Positions 47,901 through 58,725 of a stretch of 64,000 bases of DNA are shown in pieces. The DNA comes from Todiramphus chloris collaris (lineage: Eukaryota; Chordata; Aves; Coraciiformes; Alcedinidae), in contig JANVCC010000040.1 in the NCBI GenBank assembly GCA_025345505.1, positions 14,042,023-14,106,022 on the forward strand, given 5' to 3'. The notes under the pieces were generated by a model. That model was not told the origin of the DNA and made no database searches. It saw nothing but the letters and a program-made list of their open reading frames with translations. A program made the position numbers and the translations under genes. Numbering within the stretch: the first letter of the stretch is position 1; each line of letters starts with the position of its first letter.

Positions 47901-50900
47901 TCTGGAAGTTTTTTTTGAATACCCTAAATGTCAGGCTGGAGAATGTGAGATAATCTCTTCTGTGAAAACTTACTTCAAATCAATACATGCCCACGACACA
48001 TTTTCTCTGACAATTAAACTTTTGCAGCCGATTCATTTAAAGAACTGCATGTGTTTTTTCCTTGCCCCACAACTTCTCCCAGCCCATTTGTACATGCCTG
48101 ATTTGTTGATCTTTTCTTTGTAAATGTTTCAGCTGTGATGGGCAGCAACATTACTAACATTTCCTCACATTTTAGCTTTTTGGAGTTATTGCTGCCCTAT
48201 GCCAAAGAATCCTGAGTAGATAATATCACTTTGAGCTCTCTTTTGAGAGGTTGCTAGTGGTGGAAGGGAGGCATTTTATGGAATTAAATAGAAAATCAAT
48301 AGGATAAACAACCCTTTAGCTAGCATGTTTATTTTTATTTCCTGATTGTATCTCTCCGAGAATTGCCTGTGGCAGAAAATGTGAAGCTCTGAGATTAATG
48401 TTTCAGCTGTACTATAAAGGTTTTGCTAGGGCAAATTGTAAAATAGTATGAGAATCACCACCCCATTCTCATAATCTCAAAGTAACCTCCATGTTTGGAA
48501 GAGCTACTGTGTAACTCAATGGTCTGAAGTCTAGCTATTGCAAAAAAGCACTAACCAAATTATATAATTTATTTGAAACTATTCCCTTTTTAGGTTTTGA
48601 ATAGAAATCATTCTAGATAAATCTGAGCAACTGGATTATATTTATTCAGTTGTTTTGGTAGGTGGATGATTTCCTTTCAGCAAAAGTTAGAGGTGGGGAA
48701 GTTGTCTTTGAGGCCTTTTGGAGTCCTTGTGTAGTAAAGAGGTAAAAAGCAAGCCCTTCAACCTCCTCCCCTATAAAGATACAAAAGTAAATAGTATGTC
48801 TTTTTTTAAAACTCATTTTTCTATCAGTGGGTTTTCTTTGCAACAGGAATTTAATCTTCCTTTTGTCTGTATCTTTATATCCCCAATGATTTTCCTAAAG
48901 TGCTGTTCTAGCCTCATGGGCCTGATTTGTCCTCCAAGGGAACTACTCAGGAATTTCAGAATAGCTACAGAGTAATAATAATGGCAGTGTCAGCTCCTCC
49001 ACATAGCCCAGACTGTAGGGAATCTTAAAGAAATACTGGAGTGCCTGTTAGGGTATGACTGCATTTCAGCTAAGAATTTCTTCTAATGTTTTCTGTGACA
49101 TTTGTTGTAGGTCATAAAGATTAGGGTCTGGAGGCCTGAACTTCTTTGAAGCTCTCACATTCGGTCTAAAAGTCAGAATAAACCTATATGAAATTACCAG
49201 TATTTTTCAGAAATGGTATTACATAATAATGTTTAAATATTTATTGAAAGGGTTTTTCAATAATGTTACATAACATCATTGAAAAATGAATATTAAAAGA
49301 AGGATTGTTGTGGAAAGTGGTTAACACAGATAAGGATACTAAGCCTGAGCTATCCACATACAACAGCAATATGCAAGTAGGGCAATAAATAAAAAATTCA
49401 GGCTCATTCTTTTGTTTTGATGAGTATTTTTCATGCTACAAAGAGTAATGGTATTTTAAGAACAACTCTCTGGACCCCATCTGTGAATCTGCATTCTATC
49501 CACACACACCCCAAAGAACAGAAGATTGGAATTCTTGTGAAAAATCTCTGGAAGACTAAAAGCTTAGTATTACAGTGCAGAAACATAAACCTTACCTATC
49601 AAGTCTGAATCTAGTATATCTAGCTACCATTCATGTTAAGAGTGTATGTGGGGCCCAGAAACTGGGGGGTGATTGCAATTTTTGTTTTTGAGAAGTCAGC
49701 AAGATTTGGGAACTAAAGCCTGAGCAGGACAAAACTGGCCAGATGTGTATTTCCACTCCACAGCTTTAACACAGTGCTCTCAGAGGTACAAAACTCATCA
49801 TGGAGTTGACAGTTGCTGCAATAACTGCTAATTTCTTACTGTGTGTTATAGAACCATAGTACTCTCTTTTAATCCAAGCTTTTTCTTAGCAGCCTTCTCA
49901 TGATTTCGTATGAATTAAAAGGGGGTGAAGGGGTGTTGCCTTGGGGCTTCTGTTGTTTGACTTTTTCCATCATGTGCAAAACGTTTTGTTTCTCTGTTGT
50001 CAAGACATGACTGAGTCCTATTCTTGCTTACAAATGCCTAAGTGTTAGAGAAACCAGATAATTCAAAATAAATAATTTATTAGGCAATGCTTGGCTTGCT
50101 TTATTTGCCCTGTGCATAAAAAGCTCTCAAACTGTTTATGTTTCTTCAATGAAAAATTCTTCATGAGCCAGTCTGAGCCTGCGGCTTACTCACAAATTCA
50201 GCATATTCACTAGGTGTGACCTTACACTCAAGCTGCTGTAATGGGTCACCAGAGTCACATTGTTCCACTTTTATTGTTTCAGTTCCGTGATTGGATGCCA
50301 TAAACTGTATATGTTGCTCTTCCAAAAATGAGTTTTGTTTGGGGACTCATTCTTTTATCCATACTCAGTAAAAGCAGGTACTCCAACTGCCCTAGTGGGG
50401 GCCTGTACCTGTGCCAGGGACTGCACCAGGGAGTCAAGACTTATTAGTTCAGGTGGAGAAACGCACTAATATGTAATCAGCTTTGAGCCTAATCTGGTTC
50501 TCATGCTTCAGCTAAAGCACCAAGGAGAGATGCACAGCAAGGAATGACTTGAAGCAATCAGATCCCTCTCACCAAGTCTCCTCATAGCAGACTACTGCAC
50601 AGGGTGTCAGCAGCACTGCTGCACTCAGAACCACGCTGGCCCCAAGAAGCGGTGGGAATTGCACAGATCTGCAGATGGAGGCTTACTGACCACTTCCCCA
50701 GTGTGCCCACGGCTTCTGGGAGTGTTTCCTCATAAAAGGAAAAGGATGCATTGCCTTTGAATACTTTGTGTCAGCAATTCTGATCCAAAGTGCTTGACAT
50801 CATTTGGAAATGTATCGCAGGCAGAATGAACCCCGAGTTGAACTGTTTTAAAGTGATTGAATCCACTTGGGAAACAGTAGTACAGTTCACTCAGTTACCT

Positions 50901-52666
50901 AAGGGAAAAAAACCCACTTTTCTATATAGAAGAAGAAATTATGTGTTCTTTACTTAAAATCTGTTAAACATAGACCCTATTTCTTACTCTTCATATTAAG
51001 TTTTATCATCCTTCCAAAGACTGAGCTCTTCCCTATCCTCTTATATTTATTACTCATTCTTAACTTACAGCAGGCAACTGCTCTTGAATTTTGTTGAGAC
51101 ATTGCCAAAAACCTCATTAATTTCTGAAGTTGACAACAATGAATTTTGCTTGATGCAAACGTGGGCAATTAGAATTCCAAATGATTATTAAAGCTTAATA
51201 AAGGTGAAGAATCCAAAGTGCTCAAATCCAAATCTGTGAGAGGGCTATTGAAAAGAGATGTACATATAAAGGCTTTTCTACATATTTCTTTTAAATCAAT
51301 CCATTGTCAAAACATATTGAAAGTGTCTGAGATTACAGTCTAGATACCCTACTACAAGACAGAATCCATCTATGCCTTCTGTAAAACTGGTTTCTTACCT
51401 GACCTGGAACAAATCTCTTTCATCTCCTTCCTTTGACAATATAATGACAATATAAACTGTATATTATCTTAATAGGCTGGATTTGAATTCAGAAAACCTA
51501 ATTTCTACTTCTACCTCTTTCACCAGCTTTCAGGTTTCACTGAAATTAATGAAAACCAGAGAAACATGCACTTACACTCTTTGTATTGACTTTTCTTTTC
51601 TTGCAGACACGGGATATACTGGCTTGGAGAGGATTTTGGAGAAAATCAATATAATATATTTATGATAGCAGGTAATATCCCCCTTCTGCCTCTGCTCCCC
51701 CATTTGTCAAAAAATCAAAATGATCCAGATCTCTGTTGTGAAGTGTGTTGATGTGTATGAACAAAGGGTGCTTACAGGAGTGCCAGATATTTTTTGATAT
51801 CTAAAGAATACAAGTAACGTACCTATAGAAAGATCTTATACAACTCTCCTAGCCCTAGCCATGTATCTTTCTATATTAAGTCTTTATATAATCAATTTTT
51901 TTCTATTTAATCTTTATTGTCATATTCAGTCTTCTTTTATTTTTCTAATTATATAATCCCAAGATGTTTCCTCCAAATACTATTTAATATTTAGTAACTT
52001 CATTTTTCCCTTTACAGTCTGCATTATGTTGTCACGTACATATGATAGCTAGAGGAAAGTTGTCAAGTGTTCTTACTACTTATGAAAAACATACCATTTT
52101 GTTGGGATACTCTTCAGAAAGTCTTATTCCTTTCATGATGCAGCAATAATATTCTTTGTGGATGATACGTTGAGGCAGGTAGTTAATTTTCTTACTTCTT
52201 TAAATTGGTGTTGACGTGGAATCTACATCTCCATTAGTCCTCCATATTTTGCATTTAGGAAGAGGTTTGTAATCATACCGTCCCCTGAACATGAAATTGG
52301 TTTCTCAGTAGAAGTGAATCCTTAAGAGTGTATAAGGAAGTAGAAAACACTGGAGTTGTTTGATACGGTTGTGTGCAGTGGCCCAATATTTGCCTTAAAC
52401 AGAGTTTGAATCAAGGACATTGCACCAACCTGCAAAGATGTACAAGAAATGCTAGCACTGAGAACAGAGAAGAGAAAATGGCAGTATTCACATAGGGAAT
52501 TACACACAAGCTTTTGTGAACCTGAACAGGAATCCAAAGACAGAGAATAATACATATTTGATGAATTACTTTTATCTCAATTTCAAGTTGATTTTATAGT
52601 TGATATAAAATATGAAATAAATAAATAGAAAATTTAGCTCTTTTTTCTTGGTTTTTTTTTTTTTAG
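41955..52666. other. AT-rich unique sequence, no gene confirmed
   Basis: Simple-sequence features are a pyrimidine tract (44448-44490), poly(A) of 17 (45194-45210) and a short TC run near 45238. 43499-43570 is almost pure A/T. A small CpG cluster lies at 47530-47590. The frames at 46791-47141 (116 codons) and 47424-47849 (141 codons) have no recognisable domains. Splice-bounded segments such as 51607-51671 do not chain in phase with any neighbour. Confidence 0.5.
45194..45210. repeat. Poly(A) tract, 17 bases
   Basis: An uninterrupted A run. No retroposed gene sequence was seen beside it. Confidence 0.95.
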
Positions 52667-52930
52667 GCTAATCACTGAAAAATGCATTGTGCCAATAATT
52701 TACTTAAAATACATTGCCAAGTAAGTTGAATTTATCCATATTTGAATTAAAAATCCATCCTTGAGGTCTTACATTATGAACATGGCAGATGAACAACCTT
52801 CTGAATTGACACATTGATTTTCATTTGGCTTAGGCTTCTTGTGCTTCACACATGCTTCAGAGAGATCATGCACATTTGTTTCTTCATGAACTGTAAAACA
52901 TTAATGGACATTTTCTGCCTGAAAAACATG
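52667..52930 (+). other. Candidate two-exon coding segment (weak)
   Basis: Two open segments with good splice signals are in compatible phase. Segment 1 (52667-52720) follows a long T tract plus AG and ends at AA/GTAAGT. Read with one leading base it encodes LITEKCIVPIIYLKYIA. Segment 2 (52834-52930) follows TTTTCATTTGGCTTAG and ends at ATG/GTAAGT. Its first G completes the split codon AAG (Lys), and it then reads LLVLHTCFREIMHICF and on to CLKNM without a stop. The putative intron is 113 bases. I recognise no protein family, and neither neighbouring exons nor a start were found, so the gene model is incomplete. Similar single segments occur by chance throughout this AT-rich DNA. Only the shared phase and the two GTAAGT donors raise this pair above the rest. 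Confidence 0.15.
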
Positions 52931-55900
52931 GTAAGTGAGCTGAATTAGAATAGAGTGATGAAAACAACAGTTCCTAAATGATGTAATAAGTCAATGTTAA
53001 TTACAGCTGCCTGTATATGTATAAAGATATTGACGGGTCGATGCACACTGTGATATCTAATCTTTTATTTTGGGAAGCGTCTCTGAATCTTTGCCTTGGG
53101 AAGAAAAGGTGGTGCTGCAAAGCTGTTCACTGCAGAAGGCAAGAGTGCAGCAGAGAACAGACAACAGGAGAGGTTTGGGCAGAGCAGGCACAGTAACAGC
53201 ATTATTCATAGCACTCATTCAGTGCAGTAGGATGCGTTGTCTGTTTAGCATCTTTCATGAAATATTTATTTGCTGTAATGTTTCTCCAGAGAACAGTCTT
53301 AGCTCCAAGAATAACCTCAAGTTTTTGTTTGATTTTTTTTTTTTCTTTTTTTTTTTTTTTCCCCCCTACTTTTTACACATTATTTTTCCATGCTGGCCTT
53401 GTGATCTCTATGCACTCAGTGTTCTTTCTCATAAATGATGTAAGTGCAATACTATCTTCACAGCAGATCTAGTCAGATACAGGTGAATGGACAAGTAGGA
53501 TAGGAAGTATCATGTTTCTGACGTAGACAAATGCAAACAGATGCACCATGCTAAAATTCATCAGTGTAAGCAGAGTGCATAACTTCTTTCCGGCTTCTGG
53601 AGCAGGGAGCAAAAAGTGTCCAGAAGACAAATCACGGGATGTTTACAGATGTTGCAATAGCAGAGGAATGGGTACATGCATTTGTGGGATTGCCTCTATT
53701 TTTCCTTACAAATCAACTTGAGTTATAGACGTGGAGCTTAGATTCTGAAGCCTATCCTCTTCAATTTAGGATTCTTAGTAATTAATACTTTGAAGGTCTG
53801 TAATTCAGGAAACTCCTCTCCATGTTTCCTCTATCATCAGTGAAAAGTGAAAATAACTTCCAGATTCGGGTCTTGGACAGACTTTTCCCCTTGGGGAGCT
53901 AGCTGTCCGCAGTGATGATAGGGAGTCAGCAATAACTTGACTCTGGAATTAGCATGCATCCTAGCTAAATTTAGTCCTCTTTGAAATTTGCTTTGCAAAC
54001 TAGCTGTGCAGACAACTGTTCAGATCAAGAGCACAGATCCAGTTTACATCTCACACCTTTGTTACGGATGCTATTCATCACATCAGTCAGCACAATTATC
54101 CTGCTTTGAGGGCTTAAGCAGCTATCTCAGGTGGAACTACAGGAAGACCTGTAACATGGTACCGTTTTGCACTCAGTTGGGTTTCTGGGTTCTCTGTTTA
54201 CCCATCCATTCAAACTGGGTTTCCCAACAGGAGCAGGAGAGTGCAGGCTGCTCACCACTGTCTTTCAACACTATCTAAGAAACGTTAAGGGTGACAAAGA
54301 CAGATCTGGTTCTAAATCAAATTGTTATTCATGAGTATTTACACATTTGCGGTGTTATCCTCCTTTATCATGCTTCTTATTCCAATCACAACACATAAAT
54401 TAATAAATAAAACAGAAACTGAGCATGTAGGTATAAGATATAAATTAATAAAAGCTTGAAAATATGAATTTGACAGTGCGGTGTCCTTTGGTAGGAACTG
54501 ATTTTATGAGAACATCAAAGTTATAATGCATAAAAGGCAACTTGAAAATGTATTTATGGCACTGTCTTTTATGAGGTCTACTGTGTTAAAAACACAGGTA
54601 TGGAAAGCTGGGTCCTTCAGGAATAGGAAAATGTTGTTGGGTCCAAAAATTTCTACTTCATAAAGCTATGACACAGATTGACTTGTTTGGCAGTTTTTAC
54701 AAAGGAAAAAGATGTGGGGAAAATTAATGGGAATATTACAAGCAACTGGAAAATCTTACGAAAGATGATGGTATGACAGTTGCCTGTTCTTTATTTGGGT
54801 TAAAACTAGAGTGTTTCTCTCTGGTTCAGTAGTATTACGCTCCTTCGTGCATTTCAAGAGTAAAGTAGATGCAAGGAAGATAAACTTAGCATACATTGCC
54901 CTTATTTGTTATAGGGGAAACCCACACACAGCTCCTCTACGAGACATTTTCAAAGACCTACAAAAATTCATCTTTGAGTGCTTTTCCCTGTGAATCCACA
55001 GAAATGCTCTGTCAGCGTTCACACAGCCGCGTGTAAAACATTGACATGGAAACACAGTAGGATACTCATTCTAGCCAAGAAATAACCATGTACCACACAG
55101 AATTAAAACACAAATGCCAAACACCTCCCCCCTCTGTAGTTCTGGAAAGCTGTTGTTATTCATTATGAATGTACCAGCGTGGTTCAAGTTGAACAGTAAA
55201 TATGGGATATATAGAAAGTCTGCACTTGTTGGAAAGAATCCTCTGAATTATAAATGATTATGATGATTTTACAAGTTAATTAAGGATTTATTAGAAAACC
55301 AAAAAATTTTCATGAAGATTCATTTTCTTTTGCTTTTTCCATATCTTTTGTTGTGGATGTGCTGGCTGAATTTTTTAACTCCAGAACTGTGCTAGTTAAG
55401 TAGCTAAAAAGGATATAATTTGACAAAATTATTATCTTGAGGTCTGTTTTCTTTTGTTAATGTCCAAATCACTGCGTTTCAATATAAAAACTTTGGGAAG
55501 CATAGAGTTTACAAACAGCTGTAGATAAGACAGTAGCAGCATTGCCAATAAGATACAATTCCAACAGCTTAAACCTTGCACAACATCCTTAGTCAAACTG
55601 ACTTAAATGAAAGAAAATAATTTGGAATCTTTACAGATACCTTTCAAAAAAAGATTTAGCTTACGTTTGCAGAAAGTCTAGGAAGTTATACAAATTGCCC
55701 TCCAAGTAGGCTGGCTCTGACAGGAACTACTAATAAAAGAATACATTCATATGAAACCGGATCCTCAGTTGAATCAACTTGGCCCACAAGTCAAATTATC
55801 TTTATGAACTCCAGTAGGACAAAAAGCAAATGCAACAAAAATACGTTTGCTCTTTTAAAAAGTATTTTGCATTAATTTTTGTGTTATGCAAAGTTGTTTG

Positions 55901-57510
55901 TGATGTTCTTTTCAAAACTGCCAAAGAATTATTGAAAGGGAAAGTGAATTCAAGGTTAAACCTAGAAGTGAAGCAGAGTTGATTCCAGGAAGAACGGGAA
56001 CAGACTCTAACATTCCTTTAGGTTCCTAAAATCCATGATTTGATAACAGGATTTGAAGTAATACTAATTTAAAGTCTTTGTCTTTCTGTTGTATTCTTCT
56101 ATCATCACCTCTTATTGAGCTAAAAGCTGTCCACATGACATTCAAAGAGTTCTTCAACTTAAAAATTTACACAGAACCGTAAACTGCTACAAAGGAAAAC
56201 CAACTAAATATTGTACATTCTTGAGTGAGTTGCACTAGATAATTGCCAAGTATTCAATTAATAGTTCTCATTATGCCTTCTCCACAGAAAGACAGAATGC
56301 CAAATCTGAAGAAGGTCATGTGGTTTCAAATTTTGGCCTTCTGGCATAATAAAAACTTCATTCCTTATAGTCTGACCTCTACAACATAATGTAGCTTTAA
56401 ATAAAACCTGCATTTAACCTTTTATACCTTGGTTAGAAATGGTTAATTTTTCCACGCTTTATTCTTTCATGGCTGCAAAGATTTAAAATGCTCTTTTTAA
56501 GCTTTGAGGATAGGAATTACAGAGAACTTTTTTGTTATTGCATTTCTTGGCACTTGGGAAAATGTGTTGAGACTTCAGAAATGTGTGTCCTACGGGACTG
56601 AACCTACTAAAGAGCAGCAAGTCACTTACTAGAAAATGTCTGCTAGTCCCTGAGGATCTTTTCCTATTACCTACCTCTAAATGAATGACTAACATAATGG
56701 ATTAGTCTTTTCACCCTTGATACATGACTAGAAGACTTTATGAACTAGCAGGAACATATTTTGATTTCACTGATGTCCTTCCCCATCACTGCTGTTGAAT
56801 TTGCAAACGCTTTTGTTACTCTCCAGAATCCAGAAGGAGATTTCTCTGAATTGTGAGGTTGTTGTTCTGATTCTCTTTTTGCTTCACCTCCATGCGTCCC
56901 CTGCATAATTCTGCCTTTACCCAGCATCAAATCTGTGACAAGATCAGAAATGGATCTAGTCAGATAGCAAAGGTGTTCTCGGCTCAAAAGTACAACTAGA
57001 ATTTTAACAAGAAAATTCAAAGCAAAAATTCTAAACATGTATATGCATAAATGAAGATAAATGTATTGGGTTGTCTTAGCTTTATACCATAAGCCTGGAT
57101 GTATTGATCTTTGTGAGGCTCCTCTATACTGACTTTGAAAAACTTAGCCATGCAAGCAATGTGTATGCAGGATATCTTTCAGAGAGCCCAGTTTGAGGAG
57201 ATATGTCCTGCAAGGATGCATTTGACCATATCCAGCCATCTTTTTATTTGCACGTTACATCTGTCACGTTCAAAGGTTTGGATTTTGACTTTATTATTAT
57301 GATCTCAGAGACTTTGTTATGATTAAGTATGTTTAATTAAAGCTGTAAAATAGAAATAGATGTATCTAAAATGATACAGATTTCAGTTCAGTATTGTGCT
57401 TTTGACGAGGTTTGCTTGTCCCAGAAACTGGGGTTCTGAGATAGTTCTGGGATGGCTGAACGCTCTGATCTCATCTGTATTGTCTCCAGTGCAGGTCAGA
57501 GTAACCCGTT
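52931..57510. other. AT-rich unique sequence, no gene confirmed
   Basis: Holds the pyrimidine tract at 53333-53366 and otherwise no repeat that I recognise. No downstream exon continuing the candidate at 52667-52930 was found in phase 0. Confidence 0.5.
53333..53366. repeat. T/C homopyrimidine tract
   Basis: T12, C, T15 and C6 in succession. Low-complexity sequence. The Phe-rich frames across it are translations of the tract. Confidence 0.95.
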
Positions 57511-57745
57511 ACAGAATCACAGAATCCCTCAGGTTGGAAGAGACCCTTGGGATCATCATGTCAAACCATCAGCCCTACTCTACAAGTTCACCCCTAGACC
57601 ATCTCCCCCAGCACCACATCCAAGTGATGTTTAAACACATCCAGGGATGGGGACTCAACCCCCTCCCTGAGCAGCCCATTCCAATAGCTCACTACCCTTT
57701 CCATGAAGAATTTTTTCCTGATGTCTAGTCTAGTTGTCTCGCAAC
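57511..57745 (-). mobile_element. CR1 LINE tail, reverse (copy D)
   Basis: The left end ACAGAATCACAGAATCCCTC with AGGTTGGAAGAGACCC is the reverse complement of the CR1 3' terminus. Reading leftward on the minus strand, the coding remnant is [20 protein letters not shown], then [21 protein letters not shown], matching the C-terminal end of CR1 ORF2. The similarity fades to the right of about 57745, so the 5' truncation point lies there. The open frame continues to 57902 in sequence I cannot match to CR1. Confidence 0.93.
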
Positions 57746-58293
57746 ATTTTGTAGCAGGCTCTCTGTAGTCATTTCTGAAGTAACATCTCTGAAACTCTTC
57801 GTAACAATTTACAGACTGAGTGAAGTCTGGTGGAATCCTGTTACGGTAATTCTGCATCCACTGGGCGTTTTGACTACCCACAGAACTGTTAACTAGCCAC
57901 ATCTGGCTGCATTCTTTTTGAGCTTATATTAGAGAATACATGATTTGTTGGGTTACTGAAGGGTACTTCATCTCCACAGAAAATGACTGGTTTCAAAAAC
58001 TACCTAAGAGGCTTTTGAAGCCTCCTGGAGGATTTGCTACAGACAGAGAAAAGCAAAAGCATTATTACCTGTTTCCCTGTGTTGTAAGGGGATGCTGGCT
58101 ATGTCCATCTCTTTCTCCATGCCATACCTGACCAAATAGGCTTTATTAGTGACTGACCTCCCTCCTGAAGCAGGTATCTGTCAGGCTGCTAAGTATTTTC
58201 TAGTACCTTTCCGTGAAAAACAGCTCAGCTCATCAAGTCTGTGCCATCAGGTGCCACTAATGTTTTCCACTGCCTTGTCGGCCCTCCAAGGAA
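57746..58293. other. Spacer between two reverse CR1 copies
   Basis: About 550 bases of unique sequence. The 63-codon frame at 57940-58131 has no recognisable motif. No gene seen. Confidence 0.5.
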
Positions 58294-58725
58294 AGAATCA
58301 CAGAATCATTGAGGTTGGAAACAACCTTAAAGATTACCAGGTCCAGCTGTCTACTAAACATTATAATGACCACTAAACCATGTCCTGAAGTGACACATCT
58401 AGATGTTCTTTGAACTCCTCCAGGGATGGTGACTCCACCCCCTCCTTGCTCCACCCCCTCCTTGGGCAGCCTGTTCCAAGGCCTCACCACTCTCTCAGTA
58501 AAGAAATTTTTCCTAATACCCAACCTAAAGCTCCCCTGGGTCAACTTAATTCCATTTCCTCTCATCCTATCACTAGTTACCTGGGAGAGGAGACCAACGC
58601 CCACCTCACTACAACCTGCCTTCAGGTAGTTGGAGAGAGCAGTAAGGTCTCCTCTCAGCCTCCTCCAGTCTAAACAAACCTGGGTCTCTCAGGCACTCCT
58701 CATAAGAAGCCTCTGTCCCGATTGC
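58294..58725 (-). mobile_element. CR1 LINE tail, reverse (copy E)
   Basis: It starts on the left with AGAATCACAGAATCATTGAG, the reverse complement of a CR1 3' end. On the minus strand the ORF2 remnant reads [20 protein letters not shown], then NRLPKEGVE. Further right are the reverse complements of the LSYEERLRELGLF-type region (near 58690-58725) and of the segment encoding sequence like [18 protein letters not shown] 16-base unit is duplicated in tandem (58434-58449 and 58450-58465), adding bases within the equivalent of PREGVE. The element is 5'-truncated and inactive. Confidence 0.95.
58434..58465. repeat. 16-bp tandem duplication inside CR1 copy E
   Basis: TCCACCCCCTCCTTGC occurs at 58434-58449 and again, with the last base G, at 58450-58465. 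Other copies in this window have a single unit, so it arose in this copy after or during insertion. The minus frame shows it as a Gly-Gly-Gly stretch. Confidence 0.85.

Noticed and set aside
51607-51671. Exon-like segment encoding HGIYWLGEDFGENQYNIFMIA
   Set aside because: Acceptor and donor are fair, but its end phase does not join to any nearby segment, including 52667-52720, without an immediate stop.
52130-52189. Exon-like segment encoding KSYSFHDAAIIFFVDDTLRQ
   Set aside because: Bounded by AG and GTAGTT, but phases conflict with the neighbours on both sides.
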